Positions 55,997 to 63,837 of a DNA stretch of 64,000 bases are shown here, piece by piece. The notes beneath the pieces were generated by a model. It saw nothing but the letters and a program-made list of their open reading frames with translations, was not told the DNA's origin and did no database searches. A program made the position numbers and the translations under genes. Positions within the stretch are counted from its first letter, which is position 1. Each line of letters begins with the position of its first letter. The stretch covers positions 86,144 to 150,143 of the forward strand of contig DEZI01000025.1 in assembly GCA_002364755.1 (NCBI GenBank), in the 5' to 3' direction. This DNA comes from Stenotrophomonas maltophilia. GTDB taxonomy: Bacteria; Pseudomonadota; Gammaproteobacteria; Xanthomonadales; Xanthomonadaceae.

Positions 55997-56896
55997 TTAC
56001 AGCAGCCAGGGCGAGTCTTCGACCTTGACCAGGCCCTTGAGGACGTTTTCTGCGCCGCTGGCCAAGGTCGATGCACTGACCAGCTTGTCGGCCTTGAACT
56101 TCATGCCCGGCGTGACCACCAGCAGGCTGGGCTTGATGCCCAGCGGTCGGCCGTGGTCGCCCTTGCGCTCAGCCATGGCGGTGTAGGCCGCGACCAGGTT
56201 CTCTTCGTTCAGTTCCTTGCGGCTGCCGTAGGCGAGCTGCCAGAAGCCGAAGCCGACGTTACGGCGGCAGTCGACGCCGTAGACGTACTCGGCGCGGTCA
56301 AACACGTTGTCGTCCGTCTCGCTGGTCTTGGCAACGAAGTTGGGGGCCTTGCGCTCCTGCAGGATGATCGGCTTCAGCACACGGCTGGTGTCCAGCAGAT
56401 ACCAGGCCTGGCCGTTGCCGCCGTTGTTGTCCCAGTTGCTCTGGGTGGTGGTCTTGCCGTCCTCGCCCAGTACCGGATGGTCGGTGTCGAAGAAGTTCTG
56501 GCCGTCGTAGCACAGCGCCACGTTGCCGTTGCGCAGCAGGCTGAAGACCAGCTCATCCGGGTGAGCTGCAACCGACCGCCCCATCTCCTGCATCATCGGG
56601 GTGTAGATGCCGAACTGATCGTCCTCGATCTTGTCGCGCGGCACGCCAACGGTACTTTCGTATTTCTTGTTCTTGATCGTGTAGCCGTGCGTCTCGATGC
56701 CGTTGACGACGCGGTCGCCGATCCACTCGCGCACGCTGGGGAATGCGCCCAGCCAGCCGTACTCTTCGGAGCCGGTCGTGGACGGCACCGGGGTGGCGAT
56801 GCTGAGGTGCTGCGAGGGAGCCTGGCCCAGGCCCTGGCGGAAAGCCGCGTTGAACGCGATGTAAAGCGCGGACAGGTTGGTGCGATTGATGATCAT
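55997..56896 (-). CDS. Mu gpT-like major capsid protein
   Basis: A 299-residue major head subunit of the Mu gpT family. It has IINRTNLSALYIAFNAAFRQ at the start (gpT-like N-arm), SEEYGWLGAFPSVREWIGDR, and YDGQNFFDTDHPVLGEDG, and ends in GGVEN-type sequence (LVSASTLASGAENVLKGLVK). The fold is HK97-like in Mu. The start ATG at 56896 is conserved; the frame remains open 103 codons upstream through the decoration gene but is not coding. It makes the icosahedral shell. Confidence 0.92.
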   Translation of the reverse strand: MIINRTNLSALYIAFNAAFRQGLGQAPSQHLSIATPVPSTTGSEEYGWLGAFPSVREWIGDRVVNGIETHGYTIKNKKYESTVGVPRDKIEDDQFGIYTPMMQEMGRSVAAHPDELVFSLLRNGNVALCYDGQNFFDTDHPVLGEDGKTTTQSNWDNNGGNGQAWYLLDTSRVLKPIILQERKAPNFVAKTSETDDNVFDRAEYVYGVDCRRNVGFGFWQLAYGSRKELNEENLVAAYTAMAERKGDHGRPLGIKPSLLVVTPGMKFKADKLVSASTLASGAENVLKGLVKVEDSPWLL

Positions 56897-56924
56897 GCGA
56901 AGGGTTTCCGAGAAAGAGAGGGAA

Positions 56925-57329
56925 TCAGCCGACCACGACCCAGACGCCGCCGGCATCCACATCGATGACCTTGCCGGCCACCTTGCGAGCGGCGCTGTTG
57001 TCGGTCTTGGCGACGGTCTGGTCATCGGCGGCGAAGGCGTCGCCGCCGATGTCGGCACGGCCGATGGCGTCCGCAGCCGAGCTGTTGCCGAAGAGGAAGG
57101 CGACACCACGCCAGGTGTCGACCAGCGCGCTGCCATCGCCGATGACGGTGTCTTCGGCCACGCCAACGGCGTTGCCAGCGCCGGCAGTGCCGGCCGGCAC
57201 CGCATTGCCGTTGGCCAGGAGCAGCGCTACGAGCGTGCCCGCGTAGATCGTGGTGCCGGGGTTGACGATATGGCCTACGCGCTCGCCGGAACGGCGTTTG
57301 GTGTTGCGGCCTTGAGTGGCTGCGGTCAT
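56925..57329 (-). CDS. Capsid decoration/head fibre-like protein
   Basis: A 134-residue beta-rich protein (GHIVNPGTTIYAGTLVALLL, then GVAEDTVIGDGSALVDTWRG) with many Ala/Gly residues, found between the protease and the capsid gene. The position and composition match small capsid decoration or DUF2190-like proteins of Mu-like phages such as BcepMu. The exact family is not certain. It ends 29 bases before the capsid start. Confidence 0.68.
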   Translation of the reverse strand: MTAATQGRNTKRRSGERVGHIVNPGTTIYAGTLVALLLANGNAVPAGTAGAGNAVGVAEDTVIGDGSALVDTWRGVAFLFGNSSAADAIGRADIGGDAFAADDQTVAKTDNSAARKVAGKVIDVDAGGVWVVVG

Positions 57330-57357
57330 TTCATGTGTCCTTGTGGATTGAGGGCGT

Positions 57358-57903
57358 TCAGGCCTGCGGCCGGGCGGCCGCGAAGTCCTTGGCGGAAATG
57401 CCGGTCTGGCTGCAGACGGCCAGTTCGGCAGCAGTCAGGCCGTTTTCGTCCTTGACGGCCGGGGCGGCTCCGCCGGTCTGGCTGGAGGTCAGCGCGGCGA
57501 TCGGGGCGGCCTTTTCCAGGTAGGAGGTCAGCGCTGCGACATTGGCGTTGCCCAGATCGGTGGCCCAGTCCTTCATGGCCGGCAGGATGCGACCGTCCGC
57601 CAGGCCCGCGTCGACCAGGGCGGCGACTTCGCCAGCGGTCTGCTTGGCGCTCAACGCCGCGACCCGCCCCTGCAGCTCTTCGACCACGCCGATGGGCACG
57701 AACTTGGCCGGGTCCGGTGCTGCGCCTGCAGCCTTGGTCTTGAGCGCGGTGCAAGCGGCGATTGCCGCCGAGCCTTCAGCGCCGAGCTGGGCGTTCAGTG
57801 CGGCCGCGTGGGCCTGCAGGGCGGAACAGGCAGCAATCGCCTGATCCTCGGTGGTGGATGCGGGCAGGCCAAGGGCGGCCAGCAGGGCTTCGAGCAGGGT
57901 CAT
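57358..57903 (-). CDS. Internal-start scaffold protein (Mu gpZ-like)
   Basis: The same frame as the protease can restart at Met185 (57903), which begins MTLLEALLAALGLPASTTED and is preceded by GAGGA with suitable spacing. The 181-residue product is entirely helical and Ala-rich, a typical scaffold core. Mu encodes its scaffold gpZ in just this way, as the C-terminal part of gene I. This is inferred from sequence; no direct evidence is available. Confidence 0.65.
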   Translation of the reverse strand: MTLLEALLAALGLPASTTEDQAIAACSALQAHAAALNAQLGAEGSAAIAACTALKTKAAGAAPDPAKFVPIGVVEELQGRVAALSAKQTAGEVAALVDAGLADGRILPAMKDWATDLGNANVAALTSYLEKAAPIAALTSSQTGGAAPAVKDENGLTAAELAVCSQTGISAKDFAAARPQA

Positions 57904-58455
57904 TGAGGATTCCTCGGGGTCTGGGTGGAACGCGAAAGTCGCAGCGGCGCGCAGCGACATCGCTTGCATGCCGTCGATTGCGGGGGTGTTGGTGATGGCC
58001 GCCATCTCGATGGCCAGCACCTCGCCGGTCTTCTCGTCATAGAGGAAGACCGGCGAGATGTAGCGGTACTCGCCGGAGCGGATCTGCTCAGCGGCTTGGG
58101 GTGTCAGCTCGACGGTGGCCCAAAGCCCAGACCCTTCGCGCCATTGCAGCGCCCGCATCCAGGCAGCGGCCGGCGCGGGCTGCCCGTTGGTTTCTTTGTG
58201 CAACGTCTGGTGTTCGTAGTCGACGACAGGCGGGTTCTTCCGCGCGTTGAAGCGCGCGATCACCTGGGTGGCGATGCCGGCATCGATCTTCCATGCGGCG
58301 ACCTTCATCTCCCGCCCATCGTTCGGGCGGAACGCGCCTGCAGGCGTCAGCTGGATTTCGACAATACGGTCGTCGGGGAACTGGGGCGGCAGGGAGTAGC
58401 TGCACGCGGCAACCGCGACGGACAGGAGATTGGCAGCGAGGGAGGTCTTATTCAT
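57358..58455 (-). CDS. Mu gpI-like head maturation protease
   Basis: A 365-residue protein. The first 180 residues are the gpI-type protease (Peptidase U35-like): PPVVDYEHQT at residues 75-84, SGEYRYISPVF at 127-137 and AITNTPAIDG at 153-162 are family blocks. Residues from 185 on are Ala-rich and helical, as in scaffolds. In Mu, gpI cuts the scaffold and itself during capsid maturation. The start ATG at 58455 is preceded by GGAGG-like sequence and lies 18 bases after the late-promoter-like element copy B. Confidence 0.88.
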   Translation of the reverse strand: MNKTSLAANLLSVAVAACSYSLPPQFPDDRIVEIQLTPAGAFRPNDGREMKVAAWKIDAGIATQVIARFNARKNPPVVDYEHQTLHKETNGQPAPAAAWMRALQWREGSGLWATVELTPQAAEQIRSGEYRYISPVFLYDEKTGEVLAIEMAAITNTPAIDGMQAMSLRAAATFAFHPDPEESSMTLLEALLAALGLPASTTEDQAIAACSALQAHAAALNAQLGAEGSAAIAACTALKTKAAGAAPDPAKFVPIGVVEELQGRVAALSAKQTAGEVAALVDAGLADGRILPAMKDWATDLGNANVAALTSYLEKAAPIAALTSSQTGGAAPAVKDENGLTAAELAVCSQTGISAKDFAAARPQA

Positions 58456-58472
58456 CCCGGCCAGATTGGCCG

Positions 58473-58511
58473 GTGGACGCTTGGAGCCGGGACTAACATG
58501 CGTCAGTGAAA
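58473..58511 (-). promoter_or_regulatory. Late-promoter-like element, copy B
   Basis: The second copy of the bipartite element at 53383-53422, with the same TTTCA, TGACGC.TGTTAGTCCCG and AGCGTCCA blocks and one base fewer between them. It lies 18 bases before the gpI start, the position of the Mu PI late promoter. The intergenic stretch 58512-58710 behind it holds no convincing gene; a T7 tract on the minus strand near 58564-58570 may help terminate the upstream transcript. Confidence 0.6.
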
Positions 58512-58710
58512 TTCGCGGGAGGAACTGCACCTCGACCGCAGGCCAAACTGTACACGTTCTGCGAAAAAAACGGCCCCGAAGGAAACGCGGGCTTCACGCC
58601 CGGCCCTGATGGCGTTTGAAAGGCGTTTAAATCGCCCCACACCCCCATCGCGGGGGCGGCCACGGACGGTGGCCGCGCTCAGGGGGCCACAGGGGGCCTC
58701 TGGGGCCGTT

Positions 58711-59262
58711 TTAGGGCGGACCCAAATTCGAGGGTTCGGCATCCAGTTCTAGCCAGGCCACGGCGAGCTGCTCGATCGCATCGCCGTCCTCCTCGCTAAC
58801 CCCCATGAAGGGGCGTGCAGGCAATCCAGGATGGTTGACCTTACGGACGAAGGCCGGGCCTTCATTGCCCGACTTGCTGGTGCGCATCTGCATGCCCGGC
58901 CAGTACAGCGCCTTTCCGTTCTTCGCCTCGATCACATAGGGCGACGTGCCTTCCTGGTGCCATCGAGCCTGCTTGGAGTCGGCGCGGATCTCGACCCAGT
59001 CCCCGCCGGACAGCGGGTGGATACCGTCCCGCGTGCGGCGCGTGTCATTAAGCGGCGTTCGCCCGGAACCGTCAGCCAACGGCTGCCAGGCGATCCCGTC
59101 CGGCCCCACCCCCGTATCAAAGCGAGCCTGGGTGCTTTCGGTCAGGTCTTCGCCGATCTGGGCCATCAGACCCGAAAGGTCGGACCCTCGGCGCACCAGG
59201 TTCCCGAACCAGCGCTCGGCCTGGTCGGTGTCCAGGTGCAGAATCAGCGGCTCATTTGCCAT
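58711..59262 (-). CDS. Mu gpG-like virion morphogenesis protein
   Basis: A 183-residue protein of the phage virion morphogenesis (gpG/tail completion) family: ERWFGNLVRRGSDLSGLMAQ near the start, and GPDGIAWQPLADGSGRTPLN, then NHPGLPARPFMGVSEEDGDA near the C-terminus. The last block (PARPFMGVS) is the family signature. In Mu it acts in head assembly or tail joining. Its start lies inside the end of the small frame upstream (overlap of 11 bases), so translation is coupled. Confidence 0.87.
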   Translation of the reverse strand: MANEPLILHLDTDQAERWFGNLVRRGSDLSGLMAQIGEDLTESTQARFDTGVGPDGIAWQPLADGSGRTPLNDTRRTRDGIHPLSGGDWVEIRADSKQARWHQEGTSPYVIEAKNGKALYWPGMQMRTSKSGNEGPAFVRKVNHPGLPARPFMGVSEEDGDAIEQLAVAWLELDAEPSNLGPP

Positions 59263-59407
59263 GGTATTCTCCGGGCACGGACCAGGGACCAGCCGCCCCT
59301 GGTGTAGCGGCCTCCGGGCCGCAATCCTTCCACAGGATGGGCCAGCCCCCGAGGTCCTGCAGGAAGCGCCGCAGAGCGAGCTGGCGCGTCTGTGTGCAAA
59401 GGCTCAT
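59252..59407 (-). CDS. Small overlapping frame between gpF and gpG, 51 aa
   Basis: A 51-codon frame, MSLCTQTRQLALRRFLQDLG followed by GWPILWKDCGPEAATPGAAG and PWSVPGEYHGK. Its ATG overlaps the gpF-like stop as ATGA, and its stop overlaps the gpG start by 11 bases. The overlaps at both ends fit real coupling. I do not recognise the product. It could also be only a bridge that carries ribosomes from gpF to gpG. Confidence 0.55.
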   Translation of the reverse strand: MSLCTQTRQLALRRFLQDLGGWPILWKDCGPEAATPGAAGPWSVPGEYHGK

Positions 59408-60603
59408 TCCTCCGAACGCCCCCAAACCAACAACCCTTGCCGCGATCGCGGCTGCGGCTTGTTGCCCCGGAAGAAGTCAAACGACCCCCAAACGCCACCC
59501 GGCAGCACCTCGGCGATCATCGTCAGTGCGTATCGCTTCTGCGCTCCACCTTCGTCCTCCGTGACCTCGACCCGTTTGACGTAGTAGCGGCGCAGCCCGA
59601 TCTGGCCAGCGTCGTTCTGGGCGAAGTTGGCCCAGATCTCAAACGGGTTCTGGATCGTCTCCGCCAGCAGGGGCAAATACTTCTCCCGGCCGTCAAGGCG
59701 AGATGGCTTCTCCAGCCAATGCTCGATGACCTGGTCGGTAAGCAGCACCTCGTCGCCGGAAGGATCGCGCAAGGTCGAGGTCTCGCCGTACAGCTCGCGC
59801 CAGACTTCGCGTACCCGCTCCGGATCGCGGATGCCGCTGGCCAGAGGACGGGCGATCGCCGAATCCAGCGGCACCTGGGAAGGTCGGCCCAGCTCGGCCG
59901 CGCTGCGCCCAGGCAGCTCAGACCATTTGGCCCCGGCGTCCTTGGCCAGAGCCGCGTCGGCAATGTGGCTGCCGCTGGCAGCATGGCCGACGTGGTAGGC
60001 CCACTCCGGTGGCGGATCGCCCTGGATGCTGATCGGCCGCTCGCTCACCTTCCAGCCCATCGCCCGCATTTTGGCCTCTGACACACCCACCACCGTGCAG
60101 CGGCAGCCCCAGCCATTTGGGGTGTAGTGGACAACCCACCAGGGATCATTCGACGGAAGGATGATCCCGTTCCACGCCCTGTGCTGCTCGCGGGGATTGC
60201 GGACGGAGTTGTGCTTGTACCGCAGGTAGGGGAAGCGCTTGAGCGTCTCCCAGCGGCCGGCCATGTAGGAGGTGCGCAGGTTCGTGTGATAGATGACCGA
60301 GGTGCGCCAAGCCTCGCCGCCGGGCGTGCCTTCGCCGGTCCAGCCCGTCCAGCCATTCCGCTGAACAGTGTCCCGGAACCGGGCGCGGAAGTCCTCCAGC
60401 GTCTCACCCTTGGAGATGGCTGCATCCACCGCTTGGCGCAGATCCGTGAGCAGCGCGTCGCGCGTAGCACCAGCCACGACGAACGCGCGTGCATGCTGTC
60501 CCTGCCACAGATCATTCCAGCGCCGGGTGGGCAGGTTGACCTTACCCCGGAAGTAGCGCTCGGCCTCGGGCATGCTGCCGAAGCCACCCCGGATCTCAGC
60601 CAC
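59404..60603 (-). CDS. Mu gpF-like minor head protein with nuclease-like C-terminus
   Basis: A 399-residue protein. Residues 1-180 form the Mu gpF minor head domain (SVIYHTNLRTSYMAGRWETL, then NSVRNPREQHRAWNGIILPS and NGWGCRCTVVGVS with the conserved CRC). Residues about 265-395 resemble the phage-encoded PBECR-type barnase/EndoU-like nuclease domain: LLTDQVIEHWLEKPSRLDGR with DGREKYLPLLAETIQNPFEI and RYYVKRVEVTE. Such fusions are known from polyvalent phage proteins. The start is GTG at 60603, overlapping the portal stop. In Mu, gpF is a minor head protein ejected with DNA. Confidence 0.82.
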   Translation of the reverse strand: MAEIRGGFGSMPEAERYFRGKVNLPTRRWNDLWQGQHARAFVVAGATRDALLTDLRQAVDAAISKGETLEDFRARFRDTVQRNGWTGWTGEGTPGGEAWRTSVIYHTNLRTSYMAGRWETLKRFPYLRYKHNSVRNPREQHRAWNGIILPSNDPWWVVHYTPNGWGCRCTVVGVSEAKMRAMGWKVSERPISIQGDPPPEWAYHVGHAASGSHIADAALAKDAGAKWSELPGRSAAELGRPSQVPLDSAIARPLASGIRDPERVREVWRELYGETSTLRDPSGDEVLLTDQVIEHWLEKPSRLDGREKYLPLLAETIQNPFEIWANFAQNDAGQIGLRRYYVKRVEVTEDEGGAQKRYALTMIAEVLPGGVWGSFDFFRGNKPQPRSRQGLLVWGRSEE

Positions 60604-62188
60604 GGCTGTCCTCCAACGCATCCAGCATCCCAGCCGCGCCGCCGATGGCCAGCGCATGCTGCATGGCGCGGGTGAATTGGGCCGTAGACAAACCTGGCAA
60701 CAGGCCCAGCAACCCGTCGCGGATCTGCTCCAGCGTTTGGGCGCTGTCGACCAGGGTCTGGATCTGACCCACCCAATCGGAGATCACGGGATCGACCTCC
60801 TCGGCGACCAGTGCGACGAGCTGGTCCTCCCGATCCTTGGGCACAGGCTGCGCGCTGGCCACCGCGACCGCCCCCGGCAGCCCGGTGCGGCTCAGCGCGG
60901 CTCGGCCGCCCAGAGTCATCTCCGGCCCAGCGCCCAACACCGGCTCATCGGCGGCGGCTTCCGGAATCCCCAGCTCGGTGTGCGCCCAGGATGGCGAGAT
61001 GCGCATTCCCAGCCCAACCAGCGCCGGCAGCGCGGCCGCATAGACGGTAATGTCCTTCGATTCAGCGAGGTCGAACACGAATCGCGGGCAGCGGCGGCGA
61101 TCGCCCTGCGGCACCAGACCGTTGAGTACGGCCAGCGGGTAGACCAGGTCGCGCGTCAGTGTCGTAGCGACCTGCTTGCCGTCCGCGTCCTTGAGTTCCT
61201 TGCGGACCTCGTTGTGGACATTTCCTAAGGCATTGGTGCTGCTCTTACCGTCCGCCTGGCTGGTGAGCGTGCCACCCAGGATGGCCTTGCTCTGACTCCG
61301 CTCGCACCATTCGATCATCAGCTCGAATGCCTTGGGATCTCCCTCAGCTGTGGCGGGGAACTCCATGGTCATCCCCTCCGGGATGATGCCGGCCGCGTTG
61401 TGGCCAATCTGCATCAACGCGCGCAGCAGCGTCAGCTTCTCCTTTTCGGAGGCGCCCGGCGGGTACTTGCCGATGCGCATGGGGATGCCATAGATCTCCA
61501 GGAACTCAGCCAGGTCACCCACGCTGTAGTTCTTGAACAGGTAGGGCCAGACCAGGACCCGGAACAACGCCGATCGTTCCATGTAGCCGCTCTTGGCGGC
61601 ATGGGTGTGGGTGATCCAGCCGAACGGCCGGAGTGCCTCGCCCTCCCCAGAGCCATTGCGCAGGCGGATCTCCTGTTGGTAGCTACGATGGAACTGGAAC
61701 CACGACTGCGGCCTGTGGAGGATGCTCTTGGGCTGCCAGCCAGCTCCAACGCGCTCCCACTCGATTTCCTGATTGACGAATCCCTTGCCGATGGCATCCG
61801 TGGTGTCGAAGAGGATGCCTTCGAGGTTGTCCATCGACTCCAACATTTCCTGCAGCTGCTCGGCGGCGTTCTGTTCGGCAGCGCTTGGATTTTTGGGTGG
61901 AGCGATCTTCCAGGGCAAGCCAGCTACGGCACGACGGCGCTTGGACATCTCCGAGAAGATGTGTCCATCGCGCTCTTCCATGTCTTCAAACAGCTCGTAC
62001 TGGCGAATGACGTCGCCCTGTTCGGCAGCCAGCAAGATGGAGGCCAGGCGCGTGGGGGTCAGTCCGCGCGACGGATGGCCTTGAAACTCCCGCTGGAGCT
62101 GCGTGGCATGGGCGGTCTGCGGCGTAGCCAGCTCGCCCACACGGAATGGCTGGCCGTCAGGGCCGAGGATGCGGGATTGGGTCACCAT
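60596..62188 (-). CDS. Mu gp29-like portal protein (DUF935)
   Basis: A 530-residue protein of the DUF935 portal family: EDMEERDGHIFSEMSKRRRA near residue 70, LEFLEIYGIPMRIGKYPPGA-like segment (DLAEFLEIYGIPMRIGKYPP) near 230, and WCERSQSKAILGGTLTSQAD near 300. The portal ring sits at one capsid vertex and carries DNA packaging. It overlaps the terminase by seven bases and the gpF-like gene by eight, so all are coupled. Confidence 0.92.
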   Translation of the reverse strand: MVTQSRILGPDGQPFRVGELATPQTAHATQLQREFQGHPSRGLTPTRLASILLAAEQGDVIRQYELFEDMEERDGHIFSEMSKRRRAVAGLPWKIAPPKNPSAAEQNAAEQLQEMLESMDNLEGILFDTTDAIGKGFVNQEIEWERVGAGWQPKSILHRPQSWFQFHRSYQQEIRLRNGSGEGEALRPFGWITHTHAAKSGYMERSALFRVLVWPYLFKNYSVGDLAEFLEIYGIPMRIGKYPPGASEKEKLTLLRALMQIGHNAAGIIPEGMTMEFPATAEGDPKAFELMIEWCERSQSKAILGGTLTSQADGKSSTNALGNVHNEVRKELKDADGKQVATTLTRDLVYPLAVLNGLVPQGDRRRCPRFVFDLAESKDITVYAAALPALVGLGMRISPSWAHTELGIPEAAADEPVLGAGPEMTLGGRAALSRTGLPGAVAVASAQPVPKDREDQLVALVAEEVDPVISDWVGQIQTLVDSAQTLEQIRDGLLGLLPGLSTAQFTRAMQHALAIGGAAGMLDALEDSRG

Positions 62189-63837
62189 GCTTCAGCTTCC
62201 GGAATAGAGAGGTCGTCGTCGCCGTGGGCGACGGTGTCGAATCCGCGGCTGGATTTGGGCATGGCGGTCCATGCCATTTCCGAGCCGGGGTGCCGACTGG
62301 CGTAGTACATGAGTGCGATGGCGATGCCGGCGTCCCCGTGGCGCTGGCCACCGTCCTTTCCGGTGGAGCGCTCGGGTACACGAGCAACACCCTTGATCAT
62401 CTTGATGGCGCGAAGGTCGGCCAGGACGTCCTTGTCGCGCGGCACGGCGATGGTGTCGTCCTCGAATGCCTGTTTGAGCGGCGGCATGTTCTCCCGGTAC
62501 CAGGTCTCGGTGGCCATGACCAGGTCGACCCTGCTATAGCCGAACTCCTGGGCGAGGAACTCGGAGACCGCGTTACCGTTGCCGCGAGCGTCCACGGCGG
62601 CCTTGACGAACCGAGGCAGGCCCTTGATCACGTACTTGGCCACCTGATCCTGCTGCTTGTGCGGCATGTTCCGCAGCTCCAGCAGGAAGGGAATGCGCCG
62701 CCGCAGGTTCTGCTCGATCTGGGCGGGCACCATCACTGTCAGGTCGCCGGTGCGGCCGAAGTCCTGGCCGAACACGCTCTGCAGCTCGGGGGATAGCTCT
62801 GCAAGGAGCGGACGCACTTCCAGATCCAGCCATTCCTGGACGGCGTTCCAGCGGACAACGTCTGGCTGCTGCTCAAACCCCTTGGGACAGGTGTATCGCA
62901 GAACCGGTGCGCCATACATGCGCTGTTCCACCAGAGCGGACGTCAGCCACGCGCCGGAGCCTTGGCTCGGCACCACGTCCAGCTCTTCTTCCGATGCCTG
63001 GCCATAGAACGCGTAGACACCAGCAATCCACTTGGCTTGAGCGTCGATGTCCCAGGGCACGCCCTTGCGCATGCACACACGGCCGAAGAGGCCTTGCTCC
63101 ACGGCTTCCTTGAAGGTAATGCGGTGGACGCTTCCCTTTCGTGCGCCGGCCCGAATCTCATTCACCAGCTCGTTGAACGGGTTCTGATCGCCGTCGTGCG
63201 TACTGATGACACGGACCTTGCCACCCCAGATCAGCAACGCCAGGGCTGCCTTGAGCAGCTCATCGAGCGCGCCATGGAACGCAGCCTCATCGATCACCAC
63301 GACGCCCTGCTTACCGCGCAGGTTAGCGGGCCGGGAGGACAGCGCCACGATTCGGAAGCCGCTGGCAAAGCGGATCGTGTAGGTCTTGATCGACTTCTCG
63401 TCGTTGCCGTCCTTGAAGACCTCTTCGCCTTCTTCGACCTCTTCGGCCACCTGGTTGAACACGCGTGCCCACATGGCACAGGCCTCGATGTACTCGATGG
63501 CCATGTCCATGTTGTAGCCGATGTAGTACACGTTCATCCCGCCGCCCTGGCGGGATTTAGCAGCGACCAGGACGTTGTCGGAAGCCTCTGCCCAGGTCAG
63601 ACCGACTCGGCGGCTCTTCTCAGCCACCTTCAGGTCGCTGTCGTCGGCCACCCAGTCCTGCTGGTATCGCAGCAGAACGGCGTCGACCGCGCTATTCACC
63701 TCCGCTGCCAGCGATGCCGGCAGGGCGCGGCCCAGATCCGCATCGAGCTGGCCAGCATTCGCCGTGGCGACCGCCAGTGCGGTCTTGCGCGGGCCGGAGG
63801 GGCCGGTGGCCTTAGGCTTGGACGTAGCAATGACCAT
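62182..63837 (-). CDS. Phage terminase large subunit (Mu gp28-like)
   Basis: A 551-residue DNA packaging motor. ATPase: a deviant Walker A at 75-82 (SRRVGLTW) after VAEK, and Walker B VVVIDE at 179-184. The nuclease domain has the acidic Asp359 in FGQDFGRTGDL, with later VDARGNGNAVSEFLAQE and HGDAGIAIALM blocks as in Mu gp28. The start is ATG at 63837, whose A is shared with the upstream stop (TGATG); a TTG at 63840 is less likely. Mu-type terminases package by headful cutting. Confidence 0.92.
   Translation of the reverse strand: MVIATSKPKATGPSGPRKTALAVATANAGQLDADLGRALPASLAAEVNSAVDAVLLRYQQDWVADDSDLKVAEKSRRVGLTWAEASDNVLVAAKSRQGGGMNVYYIGYNMDMAIEYIEACAMWARVFNQVAEEVEEGEEVFKDGNDEKSIKTYTIRFASGFRIVALSSRPANLRGKQGVVVIDEAAFHGALDELLKAALALLIWGGKVRVISTHDGDQNPFNELVNEIRAGARKGSVHRITFKEAVEQGLFGRVCMRKGVPWDIDAQAKWIAGVYAFYGQASEEELDVVPSQGSGAWLTSALVEQRMYGAPVLRYTCPKGFEQQPDVVRWNAVQEWLDLEVRPLLAELSPELQSVFGQDFGRTGDLTVMVPAQIEQNLRRRIPFLLELRNMPHKQQDQVAKYVIKGLPRFVKAAVDARGNGNAVSEFLAQEFGYSRVDLVMATETWYRENMPPLKQAFEDDTIAVPRDKDVLADLRAIKMIKGVARVPERSTGKDGGQRHGDAGIAIALMYYASRHPGSEMAWTAMPKSSRGFDTVAHGDDDLSIPEAEAW

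Noticed and set aside
58503..58742. 79-codon frame between gpG and gpI
   Set aside because: It is Arg-rich, starts inside gpG, has no ribosome-binding site and overlaps the late-promoter-like element.
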